From assembly GCF_006385575.1 (NCBI RefSeq), contig NZ_CP041040.1, positions 1,736,001 to 1,800,000 on the forward strand: 64,000 bases of DNA, given 5' to 3'. The stretch's first letter is position 1. The number at the start of each line of letters is the position of its first letter. This stretch comes from Microbacterium foliorum. GTDB lineage: Bacteria; Actinomycetota; Actinomycetes; Actinomycetales; Microbacteriaceae. Made by a program: the position numbers and the translations under genes. Below the pieces are notes generated by a model that was not told the origin of the DNA, made no database searches, and saw nothing but the letters and a program-made list of their open reading frames with translations. Below are positions 1 to 8,184 of the stretch, in pieces.

Positions 1-1
1 G

Positions 2-1393
2 GAGTGGCTGGAGAACCTCGAACGCGGCGTGGCCGCCCATCACGCCGGTCTCCTGCCCGCTTTCAAGGAGGTCGTCGAGGAGCTCTACAAGCGCAAGCTC
101 GTGAAAGTCGTGTTCGCGACCGAGACCTTGGCGCTCGGCATCAACATGCCGGCGCGCACGGTCGTGCTCGAGAAGATGGAGAAGTTCAACGGTGAGGCCC
201 GCGTGGCGATCACCTCGGGGGAGTACACCCAGCTCACCGGACGAGCAGGACGACGCGGGATCGACGTCGAGGGCCACGCGGTGGTGCAGTGGACCGAGGG
301 GATGGATCCGCAGGCTGTCGCCGCGCTCGCGTCTCGACGCACGTATCCGCTCAACTCCAGCTTCCGGCCCACGTACAACATGGCCGTCAACCTGATCGAC
401 CTGTTCGGCAAACAGCGGGCTCGCGAGGTGCTCGAGTCGTCATTCGCTCAGTTCCAGGCCGATCGCGCGGTGGTCGGCCTCGCCCGGCAGGTGCGCGAGG
501 CCGAGGAGTCTCTCGAGGGCTACAAGGCAGCGATGGTCTGCGACCACGGGGACTTCCTCGACTACGCCTCGATCCGCCGAGAGCTCAGCGACCTCGAGAA
601 GAAGAACCGCCAGGACTCGAACGCGGCCCGGGCATCGCGAGACAAGCGCATGAAGCAGATCCAGAGCCTGCGCACCCGCATGCAGCGCCACGGCTGCCAT
701 CGCTGTCCCGATCGTGAGGCCCATGCCCGCTGGGCGGAGCGGTACTGGAAGCTCAAGAGGCAGAACGACCGCATCCGTCGTCAGATCGAGACGAGGACCG
801 GCACGGTGGCTCGCGTGTTCGACCGGGTCGTCGAGGTGCTCGAGACGCTCGACTACATCCGCCGAGACGACCAGGACGAGACCACCCTCACCGAGGCCGG
901 CCGCACGATGCGGCGGATCTACGGTGAGCGCGACCTGCTGGTCGCCGAGTCGCTGCGCCAGGGCCTCTGGAACGGCCTGGATGCGCCGTCGCTCGCCGCG
1001 ATGGCCTGCTGCCTCGTCTACGAACCGCGCCGCGACGAGGCGAATTCGGGCGAACGCGATCTGCCGAGGGGCGCCTTCCGTGCGGCATACGAGAAGACCA
1101 CCACGCTGTGGGCCGAGCTCGATGATCTGGAGAAGGACCACCATCTCCCGGGGTCCGAACCGTTGGCTGCCGGTCTCGCCGGAGCGATGCACTCCTGGGC
1201 ACGCGGTGGGATGCTCGATCGGGTGCTGATCGACGCAGACATGGCCGCGGGCGACTTCGTGCGCTGGGCGAAGCAGACGATCGACCTGCTCGACCAGCTC
1301 TCGATCGTCGCGGAAGACGGCGCGCTCGCTCGAAACGCCCGCGTCGCTCTCGACGGCGTGCGCCGCGGCATCGTCGCCTACTCCTCGATGTGA
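2..1393 (+). CDS. helY: HelY/Ski2-type DEAD/DEAH-box helicase, C-terminal part
   Basis: ATP-dependent RNA helicase of the Ski2/Mtr4 class (HelY in mycobacteria), probably acting in RNA processing or decay. The reading frame is open from the first bases of the window, so the N-terminal ATPase motifs lie upstream. The 463 residues present begin in helicase domain 2: AAHHAGLLP, then ATETLALGINMPART, then motif VI QLTGRAGRRG at about residues 77-86. A long helical region with a Cys/His cluster (HGCHRCPD) and a C-terminal DSHCT-like helical domain (MHSWARGGML) follow. The stop is 11 bases from the lnt ATG, and in other actinobacteria this gene also sits next to lnt and rbpA. The family is secure; the symbol rests on that context. 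Confidence 0.9.
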   Translation, partial: EWLENLERGVAAHHAGLLPAFKEVVEELYKRKLVKVVFATETLALGINMPARTVVLEKMEKFNGEARVAITSGEYTQLTGRAGRRGIDVEGHAVVQWTEGMDPQAVAALASRRTYPLNSSFRPTYNMAVNLIDLFGKQRAREVLESSFAQFQADRAVVGLARQVREAEESLEGYKAAMVCDHGDFLDYASIRRELSDLEKKNRQDSNAARASRDKRMKQIQSLRTRMQRHGCHRCPDREAHARWAERYWKLKRQNDRIRRQIETRTGTVARVFDRVVEVLETLDYIRRDDQDETTLTEAGRTMRRIYGERDLLVAESLRQGLWNGLDAPSLAAMACCLVYEPRRDEANSGERDLPRGAFRAAYEKTTTLWAELDDLEKDHHLPGSEPLAAGLAGAMHSWARGGMLDRVLIDADMAAGDFVRWAKQTIDLLDQLSIVAEDGALARNARVALDGVRRGIVAYSSM

Positions 1394-1404
1394 GAACAGG
1401 ACCC

Positions 1405-2928
1405 ATGCCGGATACCCCAGCGCGACTGCGCCCTCTGCTGCCGCTGTCGCTCGCTCTGCCCGCCGCGGCACTGGCGGCGATCCTCATGGATCTGTCGTAT
1501 CCGGACACCGCGGTGTGGGCGCTCGCGTTCCCGGCCACTGCCCTGTTGCTGGTCGCACTCATCGGACGCCGGGCCGGAGGCGCCCTGGCGGTGGGTCTGG
1601 TCTACGGAGTGATCTTCTTCGGGTTGCTCGTGTCATTCACGTCGCGTTACCTGGGGCCGCTGCCCTGGGCCGCACTGAGCGTCCTGGAAGGGGTTCTCAC
1701 GGCCGCGGCCCTGATCCTGATCACGCTCGCGTATCGCTGGATCCCCAGGGCCTTCCCGAGTGTCTGGGCGCGCCTCCTGCTTCTTCCGGCCGTCGTGGCC
1801 GCGCTCTGGGTCGGGCGGGAGCTGTTCGTCGGCTCCTGGCCCTACGGAGGCTTCCCGTGGGCGCGTCTGGGCATGAGCCAGGCCGAGAGCCTGCTGGCGC
1901 ACGTCGCGTCGTGGATCGGCGTGAGCGGACTCAGTTTCCTGATGGTGTTCTTCGTCGCCCTCGTCATCCAGGTGGTGCGCGAGCGCGTCTGGCGTCGCCC
2001 GGCGGCGCTGATCGCACCGGTCGTCGTGGCAGTCGCGCTGCTGCTCACACCGTTGTTCCCCACGACCGCCAGCGGATCCCTGCGCATCGCTGCTGTGCAG
2101 GGGAACGGTCCGAGCGGCTACTTCGACGAGCGCCAGCCGTACTCGCTCATCGACGCGCAGACGGATGCGACCGAGCCGCTCTACGGCGAGGATGTCGACC
2201 TCCTGGTGTGGCCAGAGGGATCGCTCGACTTCGACCCTTTCCAGTCCGACTCTCTCGAGAGACGGATGAGCGCGATCGCCTCACGCATCGGCGCGCCCTT
2301 GCTCGCCAACGCCGCCACGGAACGTGACGGCCTCTTCTACAACACCTCGCTGCTGTGGACGGAGGACGGCGCGACCGGACAGATCCACGACAAGCGCCAT
2401 CCGGTGCCGTTCGGCGAGTACGTGCCGGATCGACCGTTCTTCAACGCGCTCGCTCCCGATCTGATCGGTCTCATCCAACGCGAATACACCCCGGGAACGA
2501 ACCCGCCGATCGTCGAGGTCGACGGGGTCAGGGTCGGTCTGGCGATCTGCTTCGACGTGATCTATGACGACGTGATCAACGAGGGGATCGACGAGGGCGC
2601 CGAGGTGCTCGTCTTCCAGACCAACAATGCCGACTTCCGCGGAACCGATGAGAACCTGCAGCAGCTGGCCTTCGCGCGGATGCGCGCGATCGAGACCGGT
2701 CGCAGCGTGGTCAACATCTCGACGGTCGGAACGAGCCAGATCATTCGCCCGGACGGGTCGACCGTCTCGAGTCTGGATGCGGGAAAGGCCGGAGCGCTGC
2801 TCGAGGACGTCGAGCTGCGTTCCGGCCTGACCGCGGGAATGATCCTCGGCCCCTGGATTCAGCAGATTCTGCTGTGGGGCGGTGTGGGCGCGCTGGCCTT
2901 CGGGTGGTTGCGCGCCCGTCGGCGCTAG
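1405..2928 (+). CDS. lnt: Apolipoprotein N-acyltransferase
   Basis: Membrane enzyme that N-acylates the N-terminal cysteine of lipoproteins. The N-terminal 210 residues are hydrophobic with about six membrane spans. A nitrilase-fold domain follows with the catalytic triad visible: Glu in VWPEGSLD (about residue 270), Lys in HDKRHPVPFGEY (about 330) and Cys in AICFDVIYDD (about 381). A last membrane span precedes a basic tail. I chose ATG 1405 because AGG at 1398-1400 can act as its ribosome binding site; GTG 1390, overlapping the helY stop, is an in-frame alternative giving 512 residues. The gene is probably co-transcribed with helY, and its stop overlaps the convergent rbpA stop by four bases. 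Confidence 0.93.
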   Translation: MPDTPARLRPLLPLSLALPAAALAAILMDLSYPDTAVWALAFPATALLLVALIGRRAGGALAVGLVYGVIFFGLLVSFTSRYLGPLPWAALSVLEGVLTAAALILITLAYRWIPRAFPSVWARLLLLPAVVAALWVGRELFVGSWPYGGFPWARLGMSQAESLLAHVASWIGVSGLSFLMVFFVALVIQVVRERVWRRPAALIAPVVVAVALLLTPLFPTTASGSLRIAAVQGNGPSGYFDERQPYSLIDAQTDATEPLYGEDVDLLVWPEGSLDFDPFQSDSLERRMSAIASRIGAPLLANAATERDGLFYNTSLLWTEDGATGQIHDKRHPVPFGEYVPDRPFFNALAPDLIGLIQREYTPGTNPPIVEVDGVRVGLAICFDVIYDDVINEGIDEGAEVLVFQTNNADFRGTDENLQQLAFARMRAIETGRSVVNISTVGTSQIIRPDGSTVSSLDAGKAGALLEDVELRSGLTAGMILGPWIQQILLWGGVGALAFGWLRARRR

Positions 2929-3308
2929 GCGCCGATCTTCTCGCGGGTCGGGTCTTCGCCTGCACCGCGGCGGGCGCGGATGAAGGCGAGTCGCTCTTCG
3001 AGAAGCTCTTCGAGCTCTGCACGGGTACGACGCTCAAGGAGCATGTCCCAGTGCGTGCGTGCCGCCTTCTCGTCGGTGGCGTCGAGCGTGACGGCCTGGC
3101 CGTCGACGTTCAGGCGGGCGTCCGCTCCGCAGGCACGGCATTCCCAGGTCTGAGGCGGCTCTGCGTCCGCCGAGAACATCAGGTTCGTGACATGGCCGCA
3201 GGTGTCACAGATGTAGGTGGTTTCACGGCGCTCCATGAAAACGACGCCCTCTTCGCTCTGTAGGCTCTGGGCGCCGAGTCGGATGCCGCGTAGGCTGCGA
3301 TCTGCCAT
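2925..3308 (-). CDS. rbpA: RNA polymerase-binding protein RbpA
   Basis: Actinobacterial transcription factor that binds the principal sigma factor and RNA polymerase and stabilises the open complex. The protein has 127 residues. The N-terminal tail (MADRSLRGIRLGAQSLQSEE) is the family signature. A four-cysteine zinc site follows (C34, C37, C57, C60), and the C-terminal helical sigma-interaction segment contains THWDMLLERRTRAELEELL. Length and motifs match the family and nothing is missing. The stop codon overlaps that of lnt on the other strand, so neither gene can have its own intergenic terminator there. Confidence 0.95.
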   Translation of the reverse strand: MADRSLRGIRLGAQSLQSEEGVVFMERRETTYICDTCGHVTNLMFSADAEPPQTWECRACGADARLNVDGQAVTLDATDEKAARTHWDMLLERRTRAELEELLEERLAFIRARRGAGEDPTREKIGA

Positions 3309-3334
3309 TGTGTGGTCCTCTCGTCGCTGTCAGG

Positions 3335-3363
3335 TATAACGCTCCAGCCTGTGCGCTTCATCC
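3335..3363 (-). promoter_or_regulatory. Candidate rbpA promoter, SigR/SigH-like
   Basis: On the minus strand GGATG is followed after exactly 18 bases by GTTATACC, about 30 bases upstream of the rbpA ATG. The SigR/SigH consensus is GGAAT-N18-GTT, and rbpA is a SigR target in Streptomyces. The match has two deviations in the -35. The same TATACC could also serve as a housekeeping -10. Confidence 0.35.
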
Positions 3364-3433
3364 ACGCAGGCGGATTCTCGGCGCGATTCACAGCGGAATC
3401 CCAGCGCCACAGCGTAAAGGCGGCGTGGCGCGA

Positions 3434-4207
3434 TCAGCGGCCGATCGTGGCCAGCGCGAGGTCCGCACGGTCGGTGACGATCCCGTCGACACCGGCGTCG
3501 ACCAGCCGTCGCATCGACTCGGCGTCGTTCACGGTCCACACGTGGACCTCGACGCCGCGTCGGTGCGCAGCGCGGAGAAGAGACGGCGTGACCACCGTGA
3601 GCACGCCGTGTCGCTCGGGGATCTGCAGCGCATCGATGTCGCGCAGGGTACGAGCGGGGGAGAGGCGAAGAGAGGAGAGGGCGCGGAGTGCAGCAATGGT
3701 GCGGCTGCCGCCGGAGGTCGCCGGGCGAAGCTCAGCGCCGGCCCGAAGGGCGGATGCGATGGTGGCTCGTCGGTTCGCGTCGGAGAAACTCGTGATCAGC
3801 ACACGGTGCGTGTGGTCGACGAGGGTCGGGCCGAGGGGCTCGGCGGCCTCGGCGGTCTTCACATCGATGTTGAAGCGAGTCGAGGGGAATGCCGACAGTG
3901 CGTCAGCGACGGTGAGGAGCCCGCCGTGATCGGCGAAGATGAGCGCGAGTTCGCGAGTGCGGACGGTGCGTATCGGGCGCGGATCGCCGACGATTCGGTC
4001 GAGCGTCGAATCATGGAAGAGCACGACATCGCCGTCGGCCGTCACCTGACAGTCCGTCTCGATGTACTCGGCGCCGGCCGCGTGGGCCGCTGCGAAGGCT
4101 GCTGCCGAGTTCTCCCAGACACCGGAATCCCCGCCCGCCGTGGTGATCAGACCGCGGTGAGCGAGGACTCGGGGGTGTCGCGCCTTCTCGAAGTAGGGGT
4201 GCGTCAC
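3434..4207 (-). CDS. Glycerophosphodiester phosphodiesterase
   Basis: Hydrolyses glycerophosphodiesters to glycerol-3-phosphate and an alcohol; a TIM-barrel enzyme of 257 residues. The family motifs are all visible: HRG (H17, R18), EN (E32, N33), ETD (E50, D52) and HD (H65, D66), with FNIDVK further on and the C-terminal VWTVND...GVDGIVTDRADL typical of GDPDs. No signal peptide is seen, so it is probably cytosolic. Its start overlaps the end of the SPFH gene by four bases, making it the third gene of an nfeD-SPFH-gdpd operon. A role in membrane-lipid turnover is inferred from this company. Confidence 0.9.
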   Translation of the reverse strand: MTHPYFEKARHPRVLAHRGLITTAGGDSGVWENSAAAFAAAHAAGAEYIETDCQVTADGDVVLFHDSTLDRIVGDPRPIRTVRTRELALIFADHGGLLTVADALSAFPSTRFNIDVKTAEAAEPLGPTLVDHTHRVLITSFSDANRRATIASALRAGAELRPATSGGSRTIAALRALSSLRLSPARTLRDIDALQIPERHGVLTVVTPSLLRAAHRRGVEVHVWTVNDAESMRRLVDAGVDGIVTDRADLALATIGR

Positions 4208-5130
4208 GCGCCCGGATAGTTCGTCGGAGGCTGCCCGGGCTTCGGAGTGAACGCGCTGCCGATTCCCTTGAGCGCCTCGGTCAGTTCGCTCGGGATGATC
4301 CAGAGCTTGTTCGACTGGCCCTCGCTGATCTTGGGGAGCATCTGCAGGTACTGGTACGCGAGCAGCTTGTCGTCCGGTGCGCCCTGGTGGATGGCGGTGA
4401 AGACGTTCTGGATCGCCTCGGCCTCACCCTGAGCGCGCAGGACTGCGGCCTGCTTGTCACCCTCTGCGCGGAGGATCTCAGCCTGCCGTGCGCCCTCGGC
4501 TTCGAGGATGGCCGACTGCTTGGTTCCCTCGGCTGTGAGGATGGCGGCGCGGCGGTCACGCTCGGCGCGCATCTGCTTCTCCATCGAATCCTGGATCGAT
4601 ATGGGAGGGTCGATCGCCTTGAGCTCCACACGGCCGACGCGGATGCCCCACTTGCCTGTCGCCTCGTCGAGCACGACGCGGAGCTGTCCGTTGATGTTGT
4701 CGCGGCTGGTCAGAGCCTCTTCGAGATTGAGGCCACCGACGACGTTTCGGAGGGTCGTCGTCGTGAGCTGCTCGACGGCGCCGAGGTAGTTCGCGATCTC
4801 GTACGTCGCCGCGCGGGCGTCGGTCACCTGGAAGTAGACCACGGTGTCGATCGAGACCACGAGGTTGTCCTCGGTGATCACAGGCTGCGGCGGGAACGAG
4901 ACGACCTGCTCGCGCATGTCGATGAGGGGCCGCAGACGGTCGATGAAGGGCACCAGGATGTTGAGTCCGGGCATCAACGTCTTGTGATAGCGGCCCAGTC
5001 GCTCGACCACGCCGGCTGTGGCCTGGGGGATGATGCGGATGGATCGGGCCAGCGTGACCACCACGAAGATGATGATCGCGATGACGAGGATCCACCCGAT
5101 CGCTGCGGGAATGAACGATGCATCGTCCAT
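4204..5130 (-). CDS. SPFH/band-7 (stomatin, QmcA-like) membrane protein
   Basis: Membrane-anchored scaffold of the SPFH family, 308 residues. One N-terminal transmembrane helix (about residues 8-28) is followed by the SPFH domain (RIIPQATAGVVERLGRYHKTL onward) and then a long charged coiled coil with EAEGARQAEILRAEGDKQAA-type repeats. The C-terminal tail is Pro-rich (KPGQPPTNYPGA). It lies nine bases downstream of the NfeD gene. SPFH-NfeD pairing is a well-known arrangement; the two proteins organise membrane microdomains. Confidence 0.92.
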   Translation of the reverse strand: MDDASFIPAAIGWILVIAIIIFVVVTLARSIRIIPQATAGVVERLGRYHKTLMPGLNILVPFIDRLRPLIDMREQVVSFPPQPVITEDNLVVSIDTVVYFQVTDARAATYEIANYLGAVEQLTTTTLRNVVGGLNLEEALTSRDNINGQLRVVLDEATGKWGIRVGRVELKAIDPPISIQDSMEKQMRAERDRRAAILTAEGTKQSAILEAEGARQAEILRAEGDKQAAVLRAQGEAEAIQNVFTAIHQGAPDDKLLAYQYLQMLPKISEGQSNKLWIIPSELTEALKGIGSAFTPKPGQPPTNYPGA

Positions 5131-5139
5131 GAGGTTCTC

Positions 5140-5613
5140 CTAGTCGTTGACGGGACGGACGGTCGCGGTCGCGCCGTTGATCGCGATCACTGCGATCGGT
5201 GAGCCTTGGGGAATCGGCACGGCCCCCGCGGTGCGGGCAGTCCAGGTGTCGCCGTTGCTCAACTTCACCTGCCCGGAGATCTGAGTGACGTCCTGCAGGG
5301 CGGTGCCTCTGAGGTCGATGAGTGCGTCCACATTGGACTTCGTCGGGTCTTCGCCGCGATGCAGCCGTCTGATCAGCGGCGGGCGTAGGAACAGGATGAA
5401 GAGGCCGGCGGCTGCAGCCGCGATGAGCACCTGGACCCACACCGGGATGCCGACGAAATCGGTGACGAGTCCGACGACGCTGCCGAAGCTGAGCATCAGG
5501 AAGGTGAAGTCGAGAGTGAGCATCTCGATCACGAGGAAGATGGCGATCAGGATCAGCCACCCGATCCATGCCCATTGGTCGATGAACTGTACGAATGTCG
5601 CGAAGTTGTCCAT
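5140..5613 (-). CDS. NfeD family membrane protein
   Basis: Short NfeD protein of 157 residues. Two to three membrane spans occupy about residues 13-75, starting in WIGWLILIAIFLVIEMLTLD. A soluble C-terminal OB-fold-like domain follows (LIDLRGTALQDVTQISGQVKLSNGD). NfeD proteins partner stomatin-like SPFH proteins in the membrane, and the SPFH partner is the next gene. It has no N-terminal serine-protease domain, so it belongs to the short class. ATG 5613 follows a clear purine-rich GGAGG on the minus strand. It is the first gene of the operon and is divergent from the SDR gene. Confidence 0.9.
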   Translation of the reverse strand: MDNFATFVQFIDQWAWIGWLILIAIFLVIEMLTLDFTFLMLSFGSVVGLVTDFVGIPVWVQVLIAAAAAGLFILFLRPPLIRRLHRGEDPTKSNVDALIDLRGTALQDVTQISGQVKLSNGDTWTARTAGAVPIPQGSPIAVIAINGATATVRPVND

Positions 5614-5733
5614 GCGGCCTCCTTTGCGGTCAACCTATCACGCACCACGAGCCGTGGCCCGGCTCGACGGAGCCGGCTTGATAGTCTGAAAGAGCCGTGT
5701 CATCACGGCGATTCGCGCATCAGAGGAGTCACC

Positions 5734-6498
5734 GTGACCGACGTTCTTCCCGCAGGTTCTCTCGACGGCAAGGTCGCCCTTGTCACCGGCTCGTCTCGGG
5801 GGATCGGGGCCGACACCGTGCGCTACCTCGCTGAGGCAGGCGCCGACGTGGTCATCAACTTCCGCAACAAGGCCCCGCGCGCCGAGAAGCTCGCTGCACA
5901 GCTGCGCGAGCTCGGACGCCGCGTGCTCGTCGTGGGCGCTGACCTCACCGACCCCGCGTCCGTCGGCGAGATGTTCGATTCGGTGAAGGCCGAGTTCGGG
6001 CGCCTCGATGTGCTGGTTCTCAACGCATCGGGCGGCATGGAATCGGGCATGGCCGAGGACTACGCCCTGACCCTCAACCGTGACGCGCAGATCAACGTCC
6101 TCGATGCGGCCGTCGCCCTGCTCGGCGATGGCGCACGCGTCGTCTTCGTCACGAGCCACCAGGCTCATTTCATCCGCACCACGCCCACGATGCCGGAGTA
6201 CGAGCCGGTCGCGCTGTCGAAGCGCGCGGGAGAGGATGCGCTCCGCGAGCGCATCCCCGGCCTCGCAGAGAAGGGCATCGGATTCACCGTCGTCTCCGGC
6301 GACATGATCGAGGGCACGATCACCGCGACGCTGCTCGAGCGCGCCAATCCCGGCGCGATCGCCGAGCGCCGTGAGTCCGCGGGCAAGCTCTACAACGTCT
6401 CCGAGTTCGCAGCAGAGGTCGCACGCGCGGCGGTCGACGAGGTTCCCGCCGACAACACCCGACTGGTCGGCGACGTCAGCGCCTTCGCGGCGGAGTGA
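5734..6498 (+). CDS. SDR-family oxidoreductase with altered active-site Tyr
   Basis: Rossmann-fold short-chain dehydrogenase/reductase of 254 residues. The cofactor motif TGSSRGIG is at about 18-25 and the NAS motif (LVLNASGG) near 96. The segment that should read YxxSK reads EPVALSKRAGED: Lys is present but Val stands at the Tyr position, with a Tyr three residues earlier. This is therefore an atypical SDR whose catalysis may differ, and the substrate cannot be inferred. I chose GTG 5734 because AGAGGAG precedes it; the open frame runs back to 5575 but that extension overlaps nfeD on the other strand. A strong terminator follows. Confidence 0.85.
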   Translation: MTDVLPAGSLDGKVALVTGSSRGIGADTVRYLAEAGADVVINFRNKAPRAEKLAAQLRELGRRVLVVGADLTDPASVGEMFDSVKAEFGRLDVLVLNASGGMESGMAEDYALTLNRDAQINVLDAAVALLGDGARVVFVTSHQAHFIRTTPTMPEYEPVALSKRAGEDALRERIPGLAEKGIGFTVVSGDMIEGTITATLLERANPGAIAERRESAGKLYNVSEFAAEVARAAVDEVPADNTRLVGDVSAFAAE

Positions 6499-6516
6499 AT
6501 CTCTGAGAGCAACAGG

Positions 6517-6549
6517 AAGAGCCCCGTCCTGCCGGACGGGGCTCTTTGC
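6517..6549. terminator. Bidirectional intrinsic terminator
   Basis: A perfect 13-base stem with arms AAGAGCCCCGTCC and GGACGGGGCTCTT and a four-base loop, followed by TTGCTT on the plus strand and preceded by an A-containing run for the minus strand. It lies between the convergent SDR and HdeD-like genes and can serve both. Confidence 0.85.
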
Positions 6550-6564
6550 TTCGTGTGCGGCGAG

Positions 6565-7164
6565 TCAGATCGCGGAGTCGGCCTTCGCCGAAGCCACGAA
6601 CTCCTTCGCGTCCTTGCCGAGGGTGATCGCGCGGACGATCTGCACGATTCCGAGAACGACGAGCGAGATACCGAGCACCAGCCAGAGCACCGCCGCTGCG
6701 TACAGCGGGGAGAAGAGCACGACGATACCGGCGATGATGCTGAGCAGCGCGTAGAGGAGCGTCCAGACCCGCGAGCCGTCCTGTCCGAGGAGCGACAACG
6801 CCACCACTCCGTCGACGATCCAGCTGATGCCGATGAAGATGACGACGACGAGCGCGAGAGTAGCCGCGGCGACTCCCAGGTTCGCGAACGCGATCACGCC
6901 GGCGACGATGTAGACGAGACCCAGCACGATGTGGCCGACTCGGGCCCATCCGCCCTTGACCTTCGAGAAGATGCCGAGGCCGATGTAGACGAGACCTGCG
7001 ATCACGAGGTAGGTGGCGAAGATGCCTGTGACGATCACGGCGGACTTGACAGGCCAGACGAGCAGGACGATACCGGCGATGAGGGCGATGGCGCCCGAGA
7101 CGGCGAGAACGACGCGAATGGACTTGAACAGTGATTTCGCTTCGGTTGCGAGTGAATCAGACAT
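6565..7164 (-). CDS. HdeD-like (DUF308) membrane protein
   Basis: Polytopic membrane protein of 199 residues with about six hydrophobic helices. The DUF308 repeat pattern is recognisable (LIAGIVLLVWPVKSAVIVTGIFATYLVIAGLV, then YIVAGVIAF, then IIAGIVVLFSPLYAAAVLWLVLGI). In enteric bacteria HdeD is linked to acid resistance; in actinobacteria its role is unknown, so no function is claimed. It is divergent from the AraC-type regulator and shares a 140-base intergenic region with it. Confidence 0.85.
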   Translation of the reverse strand: MSDSLATEAKSLFKSIRVVLAVSGAIALIAGIVLLVWPVKSAVIVTGIFATYLVIAGLVYIGLGIFSKVKGGWARVGHIVLGLVYIVAGVIAFANLGVAAATLALVVVIFIGISWIVDGVVALSLLGQDGSRVWTLLYALLSIIAGIVVLFSPLYAAAVLWLVLGISLVVLGIVQIVRAITLGKDAKEFVASAKADSAI

Positions 7165-7190
7165 GGTTGGGGACCCTTTCTGAGAAAACC

Positions 7191-7209
7191 CTGTGAGGGA
7201 TGGTCACAG
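7191..7209. promoter_or_regulatory. Dyad in the hdeD-like/araC intergenic region
   Basis: CTGTGA-N7-TCACAG is a perfect 6-base inverted repeat between the divergent HdeD-like and AraC-type genes. It resembles a Crp/GlxR site, but the spacer is 7 rather than 6 bases, so the regulator is unknown. Confidence 0.35.
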
Positions 7210-7303
7210 AGTAGCGCTGTCTGGGCCGAGATTGGGGGAGGACGATATCGATATGTCGCGGTCGTTCACACTCTGTTACAGGAGGTCATGGGAAAATCGT
7301 GAG

Positions 7304-7744
7304 GTGACCCCGGACGATGACGCGCGGCTCCGCGAGCTCGTCGTGATGCGTGGGGTGCGGGATCGCATCGATCGCGACTACGCGACACCTCTGGATGTGG
7401 AGGCTCTGGCCCGCGGCGCCCACATGTCCGCGGGGCATCTCAGCAGACGGTTCAAAGAGACCTACGGAGAGTCGCCGTACTCGTATCTGATGACGCGGCG
7501 GATCGAGCGGGCCATGGCGCTGCTGCGCCGCGGCGACCTCAGCGTCACCGAGGTGTGCTTCGAAGTGGGCTGCTCATCGCTGGGCACCTTCAGCACCCGC
7601 TTCACCGAGCTGGTCGGTGTCCCACCTCGCGTGTATCGTGAGCGCGCAGCGGATATCGACGGCATCCCCAACTTTCAGGTGAAGCACGTGATCAGACCGA
7701 TCAGGAATCAAGAAGCGCCGCGCACGGGCGCGCACCTAACGTGA
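7304..7744 (+). CDS. AraC-family regulator, DNA-binding domain only
   Basis: Short AraC/XylS regulator, 146 residues from GTG 7304. It consists almost entirely of the double-HTH domain: first HTH in LDVEALARGAHMSAGHLSRRF, second in SVTEVCFEVGCSSLGTFSTRF, ending in GVPPRVYRER. No ligand-binding N-terminal domain is present. Start choice is uncertain: ATG 7253 is in frame with GGAGGA ten bases upstream, but its extra 17 residues look unlike the family. The stop overlaps the frame of the VOC gene, and the UvrA-like gene follows, so it probably regulates this small operon. Confidence 0.85.
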   Translation: MTPDDDARLRELVVMRGVRDRIDRDYATPLDVEALARGAHMSAGHLSRRFKETYGESPYSYLMTRRIERAMALLRRGDLSVTEVCFEVGCSSLGTFSTRFTELVGVPPRVYRERAADIDGIPNFQVKHVIRPIRNQEAPRTGAHLT

Positions 7745-7749
7745 ACCCC

Positions 7750-8160
7750 ATGAACATCAGCATCCACTACGCATTCCTCCCGCACACCGACGCCGAGGCG
7801 GCTCTCGGCTTCTATCGTGACGCCCTCGGTTTCGAGGTGCGCAACGACGTCGGCTACGACGGCCTCCGATGGCTCACGGTCGGTCCGCAAGGACAACCCG
7901 AGACGTCGATCGTGCTGCACCCGCCTGCCACCGACCCTGGGATCACAGATGCCGAGCGTCAGACGATCCTCGAGCTCATCGCCAAAGGCAGCTATGGCGC
8001 GGTGACGCTCGCCAGCGACGATCTCGACGCCCTGTTCGAGCGGCTCGTCGACAGCGGCGCCGACGTGGTCCAAGAGCCCATGGACCAGCCGTACGGGGTG
8101 CGCGACTGCGCGTTCCGCGACCCCGCGGGCAATCTGCTCCGAATCAACCAGGCCGGCTGA
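7750..8160 (+). CDS. VOC-family (glyoxalase/bleomycin-resistance fold) protein
   Basis: Single-module vicinal oxygen chelate protein, 136 residues. It starts IHYAFLPHTDAEAALGFYRDALGFEV and ends YGVRDCAFRDPAGNLLRINQ, both characteristic of the glyoxalase/dioxygenase superfamily. VOC proteins either bind drugs or act as metal-dependent enzymes, and the substrate is unknown here. GTG 7741, overlapping the AraC stop as GTGA, is an alternative start. Its position between an AraC regulator and a UvrA-like ABC protein suggests a drug-response operon. Confidence 0.88.
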   Translation: MNISIHYAFLPHTDAEAALGFYRDALGFEVRNDVGYDGLRWLTVGPQGQPETSIVLHPPATDPGITDAERQTILELIAKGSYGAVTLASDDLDALFERLVDSGADVVQEPMDQPYGVRDCAFRDPAGNLLRINQAG

Positions 8161-8184
8161 CCCGGTCCCTACTCGAGGAATCTC

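Noticed and set aside
440..1471. Long minus-strand open frame opposite helY
   Set aside because: Antisense shadow typical of high-GC codon bias; the plus-strand helicase has clear motifs.
7191..7209. Crp/GlxR binding site
   Set aside because: Arms match TGTGA/TCACA but the spacer is 7 rather than 6 bases; kept only as an unassigned dyad.
7288..7302. Four-codon leader ORF (MGKS) before the AraC-type gene
   Set aside because: The AGGAGG is only two bases from the ATG, too close for efficient initiation; probably chance.
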